From Flaviaesturariibacter aridisoli (GTDB lineage Bacteria; Bacteroidota; Bacteroidia; Chitinophagales; Chitinophagaceae), in contig NZ_SKFH01000023.1 of NCBI RefSeq assembly GCF_004343705.1, positions 51,459 through 115,458 of the forward strand: a stretch of 64,000 nucleotides of DNA. Direction: 5' to 3'. This document shows positions 1-9,431 of the stretch, in pieces. Under the pieces are notes generated by a model that was not told the origin of the DNA, made no database searches, and saw nothing but the letters and a program-made list of their open reading frames with translations. Each line of letters opens with the position of its first letter. Position 1 is the stretch's first letter. A program made the translations under genes and the position numbers.

Positions 1-1343
1 TTGCGGGCGAGCTCCTCCAGGATCACCTCGGCGAAAGCGCCTCCCAGGTTGGGGTCGGAGCCGGAGCCCAGTTCGTCGATAAAGAAAAGCGTGCGCCCGT
101 TGGCCACTTCCATGAACGACTTCATGTGCAGCAGGTGACTGCTATAGGTACTGAGCTCGAACTCGATGCTTTGCGTGTCGCCGATATGAATGAGCAGCTG
201 CTTGAAGATGCCAAAGGTGCTCGACGGATGCACAGGCACCAGCAGGCCGCTTTGCACCATCAGCTGCAGCAGGCCCACCGTCTTCATGGTAACGGTCTTG
301 CCGCCCGCGTTGGGCCCGGAGATCACCAGGATGCGGCGGTCTTCCCCAAGCTGCAGGTCCATGGGAATGGTCGACTTGCCGGAGCGCTCATTGTATAACA
401 GCAACAACGGGTGCCGCGCGTTCACCAGGTTGATGTGCGCCTTTTCCTGGACTACCGGGTATTCGGCGTGCAGGGCGATGGCCAGCTGCGCCTTGGCGTA
501 AATAAAATCGTACTCACCGGCCACGGCATGATAGGTGGTCAGCAGCGGGGCATAGATCGAAAGGTCTTTGGTCAGTTGCTTCAGGATGCGGTACACTTCC
601 TTGCGTTCGTCGCTTTCAAGCTCGTACACCTGGTTGTTCAGCTCCACGGTCTCATCGGGCTCGATGAAGGCGGTGCGTCGGCTGTCGCTCTCCCCGTGCA
701 GGATGCCACCGACGGTGCGCTTCTGCTCGGCCAGCACGGCGATTACGCGGCGGCCGTTCATGAAGCTTTCCTCGATATCGGCCAGGTAGCCGTTCTTATT
801 GAGCTTGCTCACGATTCGGTCGAACACACGGCGCAGCTCCTGGCGCTTGCGGTAGAGGCTCATGCGGATCTGCGCCAGCTCGGGCGAGGCATTGTCCTTT
901 ACGCTGCCCGTTTCATCGATGACGTCGTTGATGAGTGCCTGGATCGCTTTCTCGTAATAAGTGCCGTCGATAACGGTGGCAAGCCCCGGGTAGGCGGTGC
1001 GGCGTTCCGTGTCGAACCAACGAAAGAGGCGCTCCATTGTTTCGGCAAGCTTTCGGATTCCCACCAGTTCCTCGCCCCCGAGCATAGAACCCGGGATGGC
1101 CAGCAGGCGCAGCTCGCGGCGCAGGTTAAGCACATAGTCGTTGGGAAAATGAATCGCGTTTTGCGTGATCTGCTTGAATTCGTGCGACTGCAGCAGCTCG
1201 CGCTCAATGAGCTCCCTATTGGTGTGTATCTGGAGGTCATGGGCTTTCTCGCGGGCATATTCCGTCCGGCAGCGCTCGTGCAGGAGGCTGCGGATCTTGT
1301 CGAATTCCAATTGAACCGGGGCGGATTCCGGGTATAATTTCAT
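1..1343 (-). CDS. mutS2: MutS2-family ATPase, N-terminal part (cut by window edge)
   Basis: This is the first ~447 codons of a MutS2 protein, starting at ATG 1343 on the minus strand and running off the left edge. The N-terminal core/lever region is followed by the ABC-type ATPase: Walker A GPNAGGKT at about residue 340 and the Walker B segment LFFIDELGSGSDP at about 420-430. The family is usually near 780-800 residues, so the rest of the ATPase and the C-terminal Smr nuclease domain lie outside the window. MutS2 proteins act on branched DNA or on collided ribosomes; which applies here cannot be read from the sequence. A TACCTTTG -7 element lies 29 nt upstream of the ATG. Confidence 0.95.
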   Translation of the reverse strand, partial: MKLYPESAPVQLEFDKIRSLLHERCRTEYAREKAHDLQIHTNRELIERELLQSHEFKQITQNAIHFPNDYVLNLRRELRLLAIPGSMLGGEELVGIRKLAETMERLFRWFDTERRTAYPGLATVIDGTYYEKAIQALINDVIDETGSVKDNASPELAQIRMSLYRKRQELRRVFDRIVSKLNKNGYLADIEESFMNGRRVIAVLAEQKRTVGGILHGESDSRRTAFIEPDETVELNNQVYELESDERKEVYRILKQLTKDLSIYAPLLTTYHAVAGEYDFIYAKAQLAIALHAEYPVVQEKAHINLVNARHPLLLLYNERSGKSTIPMDLQLGEDRRILVISGPNAGGKTVTMKTVGLLQLMVQSGLLVPVHPSSTFGIFKQLLIHIGDTQSIEFELSTYSSHLLHMKSFMEVANGRTLFFIDELGSGSDPNLGGAFAEVILEELAR

Positions 1344-1372
1344 GTAGCTGGCTTCCTTACTTTTTGAACGGG

Positions 1373-1380
1373 CAAAGGTA
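1373..1380 (-). promoter_or_regulatory. -7 promoter element of mutS2
   Basis: TACCTTTG on the minus strand matches the Bacteroidota -7 consensus TAnnTTTG. It is 29 nt upstream of the mutS2 ATG. No convincing TTG -33 element is seen at the usual spacing. Confidence 0.6.
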
Positions 1381-1503
1381 AGACAGCCGGACGTCCGCTC
1401 TTAAAGGAAAGCCAAAGAGCGGCGAAAACCCTTGTTAAAAAAGCCGTTTTGTGCTTTATTTGTCGCTACGCCCTTGAATTTTGCGATATAAGTGCGAATC
1501 CTC

Positions 1504-2163
1504 ATGAATCATAAATTGTTTTCCGGTATCCTGCTCGTCCTCTTCGGGGCGCTGGCGGGCTGTGTGGCAGAAACCCAATCGAACAAAATGAGCGCATCCA
1601 TCTACGATACAACGCCCACGACGGAACGGACCGATACGGCCACCTTCGCTACCGGCTGCTTCTGGTGCACGGAGGCCGTTTTTGAGCAACTGAAGGGCGT
1701 GCTTAAAGTAACCTCCGGGTACTCCGGTGGCAAGCGCCCCAACCCAACCTACGAAGAGGTGAGCTCCGGGTCCACGGGTTATGCCGAATGCGTTCAGGTG
1801 GTCTATGAGCCCGACGTTATTTCGTACGACGAGCTGCTGCAGGTGTTCTTTGAGGTGCACGATCCCACGTCACTTAACAAGCAGGGCGCCGACGAAGGTC
1901 CGCAATACCGCAGCGCCATCTTTTACCACGACGCTGCGCAAAAGGACAAGGCCCAGTACTACGTGACGGAGCTCAACAAAAGCGGCGCCTACAACAAACC
2001 GATCGTTACGGAGGTCTCTCCCTTCGGGCGCTTCTATCCCGCGGAAGACTACCACCAGGATTACTACCAGAACAACAAATACTCGAACCCCTACTGCGCC
2101 GCCGTGATCCGGCCGAAGCTGGAAAAGTTTCAGAAGGTGTTTGCGAAGAAGTTGAAGAACTAG
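1504..2163 (+). CDS. msrA: Peptide-methionine (S)-S-oxide reductase, lipoprotein
   Basis: MsrA reduces methionine-S-sulfoxide in oxidised proteins. The 219-residue protein has the catalytic motif GCFWC (nucleophile Cys52) and later family blocks such as GYSGG, and the acidic/aromatic segment FGRFYPAEDYHQDYY. An N-terminal hydrophobic segment ends in LAGC (Cys20), a lipobox, so the enzyme should be a membrane-anchored lipoprotein outside the cytoplasm. ATG 1504 is chosen because it begins the lipoprotein signal; an in-frame GTG at 1492 would add four residues. A terminator follows at 2202. Confidence 0.93.
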   Translation: MNHKLFSGILLVLFGALAGCVAETQSNKMSASIYDTTPTTERTDTATFATGCFWCTEAVFEQLKGVLKVTSGYSGGKRPNPTYEEVSSGSTGYAECVQVVYEPDVISYDELLQVFFEVHDPTSLNKQGADEGPQYRSAIFYHDAAQKDKAQYYVTELNKSGAYNKPIVTEVSPFGRFYPAEDYHQDYYQNNKYSNPYCAAVIRPKLEKFQKVFAKKLKN

Positions 2164-2170
2164 CGGGCAA

Positions 2171-2272
2171 GTTTGTTGTTTGAAGTTTGTAGTTAACTCA
2201 CTCCCGCCCCGTGCGGGATTTTTCATTGAACGAGTATCCAACTACAAACTACCAACTACAAAGCGCAAACCT
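2171..2272. repeat. Stuttering intergenic inverted arms (TTTGTAGTT / AACTACAAA)
   Basis: Downstream of the msrA stop the gap is built from repeated words such as TTTGAAGTTTGTAGTT. Just before the next gene the complementary words appear (CAACTACAAACTACCAACTACAAA, split here as repeats of AACTACAAA). The arms face each other across a terminator hairpin. The same layout recurs in other gaps of this window with different words. Confidence 0.6.
2202..2223 (+). terminator. Rho-independent terminator after msrA
   Basis: A 6-bp stem TCCCGC/GCGGGA with a CCCGT loop is followed directly by TTTTT. It lies 38 nt after the msrA stop. Confidence 0.7.
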
Positions 2273-2292
2273 ACCTTCAGTAACTTCCGGGC

Positions 2293-3552
2293 ATGAAAGC
2301 CCTCCTCCTCTCCCTGGCGCTGCTTTTGTCCGCTTCCGCGTTCGCGCAGACCGATTCCTTTTACCTGCTGAAGCCCGCGCGTGTTTTCGATGGCGAGGAG
2401 CTGCACAGCGACTGGGTGGTGCTGGTACATGGTGCCACGATCGAGCAGGCGGGCCCGATGCGCTTCAAGCTTCCCGCCAATACAAGAGTGATCGAGCTAC
2501 CCGGTGCAACCCTTCTGCCGGGACTGATCGAAGGCCATTCACACCTCTTTTTGCATCCTTACAACGAAACGAGCGGGAATGACCAGGTGCTGCGCGAAAG
2601 CCGCGCGGAACGCACTGCCCGTGCCGTGGGCCATGCCCGCGCCACCTTGATGGCCGGCTTTACCACCGTGCGCGACCTCGGTACCGAAGGCGCGGCTTAC
2701 GACGACGCCGGCCTGAAAAAAGCCATTGAAAAAGGTGTCGTGCCCGGCCCCCGGATGATCATCGCCACCCGCGCCATCGTAGCGCGCGGCGCCTACGGCC
2801 CCAGCTATGGCAATCCCGACCTCGACCTCCCGCAAGGCGCGGCGGAGATATCAGGCACCGCCGAAATGGAGCGCGAAGTGCGCACGCAGGTCAGCAAGGG
2901 CGCGGATCTCATCAAAGTGTACGCCGACTACCGCGCAGGCCTCGGCGGAACAGCCGTGCCCACGTTGAGTGTCGAAGAAATGAAAACAGCAGTGGTCACC
3001 GCCCGCTCGCTGGGCCGGCCGGTCGTTGCCCATGCCTCCACGAATGAAGGGATGCTGCGGGCCATCGAGGCGGGTGTGCGCACCATCGAGCACGGCGACG
3101 AAGCGACCTTCGAAACGCTTCTGCTCATGCGCAACCGGGACATAGCCCTATGCCCCACCCTCGCCGCGGGTGATGCCACCAGCCAGTATGCCGGTTGGAA
3201 AAAGGGCAGCGACCCCGAACCGGCACGCATCACCGCCAAGCGGGCATCGTTCGGCCTCGCCCTGCGCGCCGGAGTACCGATCTGCATGGGTGGCGACGTG
3301 GGCGTGTTTGCGCACGGCGACAATGCCCGCGAGCTGGAGTTGATGGTGGATTATGGCATGAAGCCGCTGCAGGTCCTCCGCTCGGCTACCTCGGTCAATG
3401 CCGATGTGTTTGGCTGGGGCGACCGTATCGGGCGGATCCGCAAAGGGTTACTGGCTGATCTCATAGCCGTGGATGGCGATCCATCCGTTACGATCGGCGC
3501 CGTTCGCAACATCCGCCTCGTGTTGAAAAATGGAGTGGTATACCGCCAATAA
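2293..3552 (+). CDS. Secreted metal-dependent amidohydrolase
   Basis: A 419-residue member of the amidohydrolase superfamily, of the prolidase/imidazolonepropionase-like branch. It has a signal peptide of about 19 residues ending AFAQ, so it is exported. Metal-site features are visible in order: GHSHLF (HxH) near residue 80, a lysine in LIKVYAD near 200, VVAHAS and TIEHGDE (two His) near 250-270, and the Asp in CMGGDVG near 335. The C-terminal strand (GLLADLIAVDGDP) is typical of the family. The natural substrate, perhaps a dipeptide or a cyclic amide, cannot be assigned. It stands alone between msrA and a thioredoxin-fold gene. Confidence 0.85.
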   Translation: MKALLLSLALLLSASAFAQTDSFYLLKPARVFDGEELHSDWVVLVHGATIEQAGPMRFKLPANTRVIELPGATLLPGLIEGHSHLFLHPYNETSGNDQVLRESRAERTARAVGHARATLMAGFTTVRDLGTEGAAYDDAGLKKAIEKGVVPGPRMIIATRAIVARGAYGPSYGNPDLDLPQGAAEISGTAEMEREVRTQVSKGADLIKVYADYRAGLGGTAVPTLSVEEMKTAVVTARSLGRPVVAHASTNEGMLRAIEAGVRTIEHGDEATFETLLLMRNRDIALCPTLAAGDATSQYAGWKKGSDPEPARITAKRASFGLALRAGVPICMGGDVGVFAHGDNARELELMVDYGMKPLQVLRSATSVNADVFGWGDRIGRIRKGLLADLIAVDGDPSVTIGAVRNIRLVLKNGVVYRQ

Positions 3553-3589
3553 ATTTCTTTTCCTAACTTGTTGTTCTAACCAGCTACAT

Positions 3590-4810
3590 ATGAAACGATT
3601 ACTGCTACTGCTTTGCGGAATGCCCTTGCTTTCGATGGCCCAGCAAAAGGGCATACAGTTCATCCACGCCGCCAACTGGCAGGCAGTGCTGCGACAGGCG
3701 AAGGCCGAAAACAAGCTCATTTTTGTAGATGCGTACACCACCTGGTGCGGGCCCTGCCGCTACCTGAGTTCCGAGATCTTTCCGAAAGAGGAAGTAGGCG
3801 CTTTGTACAACCAACGTTTTATCAGCGTCAAAATGCAACTGGACACGACGGCGCAGGACAACGAATACGTGCGGCAGTGGTATCCCGATGCCGGCCGGAT
3901 GATGCGCGACATGAACATCAACGTCTTTCCGACGCTGCTATTTTTCGACGCCGACGGCAAGCCGATCCACCGCGTGGCCGGCGCTGGCGATGCAGAGCGC
4001 GTACTCGGGTATGCCCGCACAGCCCTCGATACAAGTAAGCGCTATTATGGACTGAAAGCGCGGTACGAATCCGGCCACCACGATGAGCAAACGCTGCGCG
4101 ACTTTTTGCGCAGCGCCGTTATGGCTTACGATTACCCCGCCGGAAGCAAGGCTTTGCAAGACCTGTTGCGCGTGCCGAACTTCCGCCTGGAAAAGGAAAC
4201 TGCGGAGCTGGTTGAAGTACTCACACGCTCTACCAATGATGAAGCCTTCCGGATCGTCGAAGCGGACCCGGCGCGCTTCGACAGCCTCGTTGGAAGGAAA
4301 GGCGCCGCGCAGCAATTTGTGCGCGACGTAATTACCTACGAGATGATGGATGCCTCGGTCCGCACCCGCATGGGACCTGAATTTGCCCAGGAGACTGCGC
4401 GGCTGCGCACCCGGTTCGGTGCAGTAGCCGACGAGTTGGCCGCACGCGCCGCCATGCTTTATTACCGTTCCGCCGCTGACTGGGACCGCTTCGCCACGGC
4501 GGCAATTGCTTATTTCAAGCTGGCCGGCAATAACGTGAGTGCCGGCATGCAAAATGAAATTGCCTGGTCCTTCTTTGAACACATCACTGATAAGGCGATG
4601 CTGAATGAAGCATTGGCGATCAGCAAAGCTTCGCTTTCCGTAAACGAGCCGAACTATATCGATACCTACGCTAACCTGCTGCACAAATTGGGACGCACCC
4701 AGGAAGCGATCGAATGGGAAACAAAAGCCATGGCCATGGTTTCCGAAGACCAGAAAGGATCTTACCGCAACAACATTGATAAGTTCAAAAAAGGCGAAAA
4801 AACCTGGTAA
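3590..4810 (+). CDS. Secreted thioredoxin-fold protein with helical C-terminal region
   Basis: The 406-residue protein starts at ATG 3590, which opens a signal peptide ending LLSMAQ; an upstream in-frame start at 3530 is less likely because it would bury that signal. A thioredoxin-like domain (about 25-140) carries TWCGPCR with the redox cysteines Cys53 and Cys56, as in periplasmic DUF255/TlpA-like reductases. The remaining ~250 residues are alpha-helical and end with a repeat-like segment resembling TPR helices (YIDTYANLLHKLGRTQEAIEW, near the C-terminus). It probably reduces or isomerises disulfides in the periplasm; the partner is unknown. It converges on hisB across a bidirectional terminator. 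Confidence 0.85.
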   Translation: MKRLLLLLCGMPLLSMAQQKGIQFIHAANWQAVLRQAKAENKLIFVDAYTTWCGPCRYLSSEIFPKEEVGALYNQRFISVKMQLDTTAQDNEYVRQWYPDAGRMMRDMNINVFPTLLFFDADGKPIHRVAGAGDAERVLGYARTALDTSKRYYGLKARYESGHHDEQTLRDFLRSAVMAYDYPAGSKALQDLLRVPNFRLEKETAELVEVLTRSTNDEAFRIVEADPARFDSLVGRKGAAQQFVRDVITYEMMDASVRTRMGPEFAQETARLRTRFGAVADELAARAAMLYYRSAADWDRFATAAIAYFKLAGNNVSAGMQNEIAWSFFEHITDKAMLNEALAISKASLSVNEPNYIDTYANLLHKLGRTQEAIEWETKAMAMVSEDQKGSYRNNIDKFKKGEKTW

Positions 4811-4826
4811 AAGGGTTCGTAGCCTA

Positions 4827-4960
4827 CTGGTCTATTCGTTTATTGGTCACAAAAACGCGGCGCCCGACAGCGCCGCGTTTTTTGTGCGGCAGGTAATGGC
4901 CTGCGTTGTATGGAACTATTTTACCACCAGGCCAAAAGACTAGTGGACCAATAAACTACT
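4827..4960. repeat. GACCAATAAACGAAT-type stuttering arms
   Basis: TGGTCTATTCGTTTATTGGT at about 4828-4847 faces GGACCAATAAACTACT at about 4945-4960, with a bidirectional terminator between them. The same words reappear in forward orientation at 45080-45112, so this is a dispersed intergenic motif and not a local accident. Confidence 0.55.
4851..4883. terminator. Bidirectional terminator between trx-like gene and hisB
   Basis: A 10-bp stem (AACGCGGCGC at 4854-4863, GCGCCGCGTT at 4870-4879) with a 6-nt loop is flanked by A5 on the left and T6 on the right. It can end transcripts from both converging genes. Confidence 0.85.
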
Positions 4961-4964
4961 CCGC

Positions 4965-6122
4965 TCAGAGGGCACCTTTTGTACTGGGAAGCTGATTGCT
5001 GAGCGGATCTTTCTTCACCGCCATCTTCAACGCTTTTGCAAATGCTTTGAAGATCGCTTCGATCTTATGGTGCTCATTGTCTCCGCGGCATTCGATATGG
5101 AGGTTGCACTTCGCTGCGTCGGAGAACGATTTGAAGAAGTGGTAGAACATTTCCGTGGGCAGGTCGCCGACGCGCTCCCGCCGGAATACGACATTCCACA
5201 CAATCCAGTTGCGCCCTCCGAAATCGAGCAGCACCTTGGCCTCAGTTTCATCCATAGGCAGCGCAAAGCCGTAGCGCTCGATACCGCGCTTGTTGCCCAA
5301 CGCTTTGGCAAAGGCTTCCCCCAACGCTATTGCCGTGTCTTCCACGGTATGATGCTCGTCGATATGCAAGTCGCCGCGCACCTCGATGCGTAGGTCCATG
5401 CTCCCATGCCTCGCCACCTGGTCGAGCATATGATCAAAAAAGCCGAGACCCGTGCGAATAGTGGATTGACCCGTTCCTTCGAGGTTGACGCTGATGTCGA
5501 CCTGCGTTTCCGAAGTGCTCCGGTGGTGTGTGGCGCTCCGCTCCCGCTTGCGCAGGAATTCATAAATGTCTTTCCAGTGCTGCGTTTCCAGAACGATCGC
5601 TTTCCCCAATGCATCGGCCCCATCGGTTACTTCAGCGCCACCGAGCGCCGGGTTGTTCTTCAACCAGATCGCGCCGCAACCCAGGTTCTTTGCCAGTTGC
5701 ACGTCGGTGATGCGGTCGCCAATGACGTAAGAGCCGGCGAGATCGTAGGCCGGGTTGTTGAGGTAATGGCCAAACATACCCGTGCCCGGCTTGCGGGTGG
5801 GCAGCTTGTCGTCGGGCATGCTGCGGTCGATCAGTTCTTCCCGGAACAAAACCCCTTCGTTGGCGAAGGAACCCATAACCAGGTTGTGCACTGGCCAGAA
5901 ATCTTCCTCGGGAAACTTGGCGGTGCCGAGTCCATCCTGGTTGGATACGAGCACGAGCTCAAAGTCGAGCTCACGCGCGATGCGCCCGAGATAATGAAAC
6001 ACATGGGGGTAAAACGACAGCTTGCTGAACGAGTCGATCTGGTAGGTAGGCGGAAACTCCTGGATCATCGTACCATCGCGGTCGATGAAGAGGCAGCGCC
6101 GGGAAGCGGGTGCGTCAGGCAT
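4965..6122 (-). CDS. hisB: Bifunctional histidinol-phosphatase / imidazoleglycerol-phosphate dehydratase
   Basis: HisB of 385 residues with two catalytic parts. The N-terminal HAD phosphatase (about 1-170) has FIDRDGT with the nucleophile/acid Asp14 and Asp16 and performs the histidinol-phosphate to histidinol step. The C-terminal dehydratase (about 195-385) has FFDHML and DEHHTVEDT metal-binding motifs and converts imidazoleglycerol phosphate to imidazole acetol phosphate. The ATG overlaps the hisC stop by 8 nt (ATGCCTGA), indicating translational coupling. It is the last gene of the hisG-hisD-hisC-hisB operon and ends at a bidirectional terminator. Confidence 0.96.
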   Translation of the reverse strand: MPDAPASRRCLFIDRDGTMIQEFPPTYQIDSFSKLSFYPHVFHYLGRIARELDFELVLVSNQDGLGTAKFPEEDFWPVHNLVMGSFANEGVLFREELIDRSMPDDKLPTRKPGTGMFGHYLNNPAYDLAGSYVIGDRITDVQLAKNLGCGAIWLKNNPALGGAEVTDGADALGKAIVLETQHWKDIYEFLRKRERSATHHRSTSETQVDISVNLEGTGQSTIRTGLGFFDHMLDQVARHGSMDLRIEVRGDLHIDEHHTVEDTAIALGEAFAKALGNKRGIERYGFALPMDETEAKVLLDFGGRNWIVWNVVFRRERVGDLPTEMFYHFFKSFSDAAKCNLHIECRGDNEHHKIEAIFKAFAKALKMAVKKDPLSNQLPSTKGAL

Positions 6123-7170
6123 TCGGGTATTCTTTTAATGCGTTCAATAATTTCTGGTCCTGCTCGGGTGTGCCTACGGTAATGCGCAGGCAGTCATCGC
6201 AAAGCAGCACGTTGCTGCGGTTGCGCACAATGATGCCGCAATCGCGGAGGTATTCGTAAACACGCGTGGCATCGGTGAACCGTACCAGCACGAAGTTGGC
6301 ATCGGTAGGAAAAATTTGCTGCACACCCGGTACTATCGAAAGCTTTTCCAGCAACGTGTTTCGCTCCTGCACGGTTTCACGGATCATAGCGTTCACTTCA
6401 TCGAGCTTGTCGAGTGCCTTCAGCGCCAGCTCCTGCGTGGCGGCGTTGATGTTGTAGGGCGGCTTGATCTTATTGAGTACGCTGATGATCGGTGCGGAGG
6501 CATACGTGATGCCGAGGCGAAGCGCCGCCAGTCCCCAGGCTTTGGAGAAGGTTTGCAGCACCACCAGGTTGGGATAATCTTTCAGCTCGGTCAGGAAGGA
6601 ACGGTTGCGGCTATAGTTGATGTAAGCTTCGTCTACCACCACAATTCCATCGAAATTATTCAGGATCACTTCAATGTCCTCGCGGTATAAGCTGTTACCC
6701 GTAGGGTTGTTGGGCGAGCAAAGGAAAACGATCTTTGTCGCGGCCGTCAGTGCACCTTCGATGCCTTCAAGGTCAAGCTGGAAGTCGGCGGCCCGCAACG
6801 GCACCTCATCGACACCCACGTTGTTAATGTGGGCATACACCTCGTACATTCCGTAGGTGGGCGGGCAGATCAGTACCCGGTCAATCCCAGGCTCACAAAA
6901 AGCGCGGATCAGCAGGTCGATGCATTCATCCGATCCGTTGCCGAGGAGCATGCCTTCGGCGGGCACGTTCTTTATACCGGCGATCTTCCGCTTCAGCTCC
7001 CACTGCAGCGGGTCGGGGTAACGGTTATACCATTTTGTAAGTGGTGAACCGAACGAATTTTCATTAGCGTCGAGGAACACGCTTGCCACCCCGCTGAATT
7101 CAGAGCGGGCGGAGGAGTAAGGCTTCAGGGAACGAATGTTGGGGCGAACGAGTTTTTCAAGATCAAACAT
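6115..7170 (-). CDS. hisC: Histidinol-phosphate aminotransferase
   Basis: A 351-residue class I/II PLP aminotransferase that converts imidazole acetol phosphate and glutamate to histidinol phosphate. Family marks include the N-terminal [21 protein letters not shown], the CSPNNPTGN segment, VVDEAYI, and the PLP lysine in [14 protein letters not shown] near residue 215. It is 24 nt downstream of hisD and overlaps hisB by 8 nt, within the attenuator-controlled his operon. Confidence 0.96.
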   Translation of the reverse strand: MFDLEKLVRPNIRSLKPYSSARSEFSGVASVFLDANENSFGSPLTKWYNRYPDPLQWELKRKIAGIKNVPAEGMLLGNGSDECIDLLIRAFCEPGIDRVLICPPTYGMYEVYAHINNVGVDEVPLRAADFQLDLEGIEGALTAATKIVFLCSPNNPTGNSLYREDIEVILNNFDGIVVVDEAYINYSRNRSFLTELKDYPNLVVLQTFSKAWGLAALRLGITYASAPIISVLNKIKPPYNINAATQELALKALDKLDEVNAMIRETVQERNTLLEKLSIVPGVQQIFPTDANFVLVRFTDATRVYEYLRDCGIIVRNRSNVLLCDDCLRITVGTPEQDQKLLNALKEYPNA

Positions 7171-7194
7171 GCCTGGGAAATTTGGGGTTTGAAG

Positions 7195-8469
7195 TTAGCG
7201 GAGGCGGACGCGGACCGCTTCGGCGTGGGCCTGCAGCCCTTCGGCTTCGGCCATTTCGGTAACCGTAGCTGCGATGCCCTGCAGGCCTTCCCGCGTAAGC
7301 TGCTGGAATGTGATCTTCCTGACAAACGAATCCGTACTGACGCCGCTGGAGGCGCGGGCAAAGCCATTGGTGGGCAGTGTATGGTTGGTGCCGGTGGCAT
7401 AATCGCCCGCGCTTTCCGGCGACCAGGCACCGATGAATACCGAACCGGCATTGCGTACTTGTTCCGCACGCGCTTCTGCGTCGGCACATTGCAGAATCAG
7501 GTGTTCGGCGGCATAGGCGTTGGCCAGCTCCATGGCTTCGTCGAGGCTGCGGAGCAACACGATCCGGCTCCGCTCCAGCGCCTTCCGCGCGATGGTACCG
7601 CGCGGCAAAGCGGCAACCTGGCACTCGAGCTCCGCCTCCACGTTGACAATCAGGGCTTCCGAATCCGTCAGCAGCAACACCTGGCTATCGGGGCCGTGCT
7701 CGGCCTGCGAGAGCAGGTCGGCGGCGATGTAGGCAGCCTGCGCAGCGGCATCGGCCAGCACACAAACCTCACTCGGTCCGGCAGGCATATCGATGGCCAC
7801 GCCTTCCTGTTGCACGAGCTGCTTGGCGGCGGTGACGTATTGATTACCGGGACCGAAGATCTTGTCCACCCGCGGAATCGTATCTGTTCCGTACGCCAGC
7901 GCCGCGATGGCGCCCGCGCCGCCGGCTTTCACGACCCGGCTGATCCCGCAAAGCGAAGCGGCATAGAGTATTGCGGGATGTACTTTGCCGTCTTTCCCCG
8001 GGGGCGTACACAGCACCACTTCGGCACAGCCTGCCAGCCTCGCCGGGATGCCCAGCATCAGTACGGTGGAAAAAAGGGGCGCACTGCCGCCAGGAATGTA
8101 AAGCCCTACGCGCTCGATACCGACACTACGGCGCCAGCACCGGATGCCCGGAGCGGTCTCTACCGCTGCCTCTTCGCGCAGCTGGCCGCGGTGAAACGCT
8201 TCGATGTTGGCTGCAGCAGCACGGATCGCTGTTTTTAAAGAAGGCGCCAGCGCCGCCTCTGCCGATTGTATTTCTACGGCATCCGCTTCCAGCTTTGCCA
8301 GCTCCGCACCGTCAAAACGGCGGGCCAGCTCCAGCAGGGCGGCATCGCCATTGCGGCGCACCTCCCGGAGCACGTGCCGAACGGTGTCCAGCACGGCTCC
8401 ATTGTCTGTATAGGGCCGCTCCATGATGGCCTTCCATTGTTCCCGTTGCGGGTATTTGATGATTTCCAT
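7195..8469 (-). CDS. hisD: Histidinol dehydrogenase
   Basis: HisD of 424 residues, the zinc- and NAD-dependent enzyme that oxidises histidinol to histidine. Visible marks are GLYIPGGSAPLFSTVLM, KIFGPGNQYVTAAK, AGPSEV, the Gln/His zinc site in LLSQAEHGPDSQ, and the catalytic GTNHTLPTNGFARASSG region. Its start lies 39 nt after the hisG stop; that gap holds an ACTTCCGACTT-type stuttering phrase. It is the second gene of the his operon. Confidence 0.96.
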   Translation of the reverse strand: MEIIKYPQREQWKAIMERPYTDNGAVLDTVRHVLREVRRNGDAALLELARRFDGAELAKLEADAVEIQSAEAALAPSLKTAIRAAAANIEAFHRGQLREEAAVETAPGIRCWRRSVGIERVGLYIPGGSAPLFSTVLMLGIPARLAGCAEVVLCTPPGKDGKVHPAILYAASLCGISRVVKAGGAGAIAALAYGTDTIPRVDKIFGPGNQYVTAAKQLVQQEGVAIDMPAGPSEVCVLADAAAQAAYIAADLLSQAEHGPDSQVLLLTDSEALIVNVEAELECQVAALPRGTIARKALERSRIVLLRSLDEAMELANAYAAEHLILQCADAEARAEQVRNAGSVFIGAWSPESAGDYATGTNHTLPTNGFARASSGVSTDSFVRKITFQQLTREGLQGIAATVTEMAEAEGLQAHAEAVRVRLR

Positions 8470-8470
8470 G

Positions 8471-8507
8471 ACTTCCTACTTTCGACTTCCGACTTGTTTA
8501 CTTGTTT
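8471..8507. repeat. ACTTCCGACTT stuttering phrase inside the his operon
   Basis: The hisG-hisD gap is made of CTTCCTACTTTCGACTTCCG followed by ACTTGTTTACTTG, the same word family as at 10742-10775, 10983-11093, 31205-31228 and 59136-59211. Confidence 0.5.
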
Positions 8508-8508
8508 C

Positions 8509-9363
8509 TTACTGGATCATCTTCTCAATGGGCACTACGAGGATGCCCTGGGCGCCTGCATACTTGAGGGCCTCGATCTTGTCCCAGAATTCGGCTTCCG
8601 GCACCACGCTGTGCACCGAGCTCCAGCCTTCCTCGGCCAGGGGCAGCACCGTGGGGCTCTTCATGCCCGGCAGGAGCGCGAAGATCTCGTCGAGCGCATC
8701 ATTGGGTGCGTTGAGCAGGATGTATTTGTTTTTGCGGGCGGCCTGCACCGAGTTGATTCGGAACAGCAGCTTACGGAGAAGCTTTTCTTTTTCCTCGTCG
8801 AGCTCCGTTTTCTTCACCAGCACGGCCTCGCTTTCGAGGATTGTTTCCACTTCCTGCAGGCCGTTCATAAACAGCGTGGATCCACTGCTGACCAGGTCGC
8901 AAACCGCGTCGGCAAGCCCGATGCCGGGGGCGATCTCCACCGACCCGCTGATCTCGTGGATCTCGGCGTCTACGCGGTTCTGGCGCAGCCAGGATTCAAC
9001 CAGAAAGGGATAGCTGGTGGCGATCTTTCGGCCTTCGAGCGAAGCAACAGACTGATAGGCACTGTTGCGGGGGACGGCCAGGGAAAGCCGGCAGCGCCCA
9101 AAGCCGAGCTTTTGCACCACTTCCACATCCTTGCATTTTTCATACAGTACGTTCTCTCCTACCACGCCCAGGTCGGCCACGCCGTCCTGCACGTACTGCG
9201 GGATATCGTCGTCGCGGAGGAAATACACCTCCACCGGGAAGTTCTCGGCCTGGCTACGCAGCTTCGCGCCGGCGCTTTTCACGGAAATGCCGCAATCGTT
9301 GAGCAGCTTGAGGCTGTCTTCGGACAGGCGTCCGGATTTCTGAATCGCAATTCTGAGGTTCAT
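8509..9363 (-). CDS. hisG: ATP phosphoribosyltransferase, long form
   Basis: HisG catalyses the first step of histidine synthesis, ATP plus PRPP to phosphoribosyl-ATP. At 284 residues it is the long form with its own C-terminal regulatory (ACT-like) domain, so it should not need HisZ. N-terminal LRIAIQKSGRLSEDSL, DLGVVGENVLYEK and the PRPP-binding region around GSTLFMNGL are seen. It is the first structural gene of the operon; an attenuator-like terminator ends 11 nt before its ATG, preceded by a His-rich leader peptide. Confidence 0.96.
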   Translation of the reverse strand: MNLRIAIQKSGRLSEDSLKLLNDCGISVKSAGAKLRSQAENFPVEVYFLRDDDIPQYVQDGVADLGVVGENVLYEKCKDVEVVQKLGFGRCRLSLAVPRNSAYQSVASLEGRKIATSYPFLVESWLRQNRVDAEIHEISGSVEIAPGIGLADAVCDLVSSGSTLFMNGLQEVETILESEAVLVKKTELDEEKEKLLRKLLFRINSVQAARKNKYILLNAPNDALDEIFALLPGMKSPTVLPLAEEGWSSVHSVVPEAEFWDKIEALKYAGAQGILVVPIEKMIQ

Positions 9364-9374
9364 CGGTTACCATT

Positions 9375-9401
9375 AAAAAAGGCTTACCAACGTGGTAAGC
9401 C
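9375..9401 (-). terminator. Attenuator terminator upstream of hisG
   Basis: On the minus strand a 9-bp perfect stem GGCTTACCA/TGGTAAGCC with a 3-nt loop is followed directly by T6. It sits between the His-rich leader peptide and the hisG ATG, the position expected of a transcription attenuator. The alternative antiterminator pairing was not established by eye. Confidence 0.8.
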
Positions 9402-9431
9402 CTTGTTATCGTTGCAGCACAATACACCGGC

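Noticed and set aside
411..1337. 308-codon plus-strand frame opposite mutS2
   Set aside because: The minus strand clearly encodes MutS2 with Walker motifs; the plus frame is a shadow.
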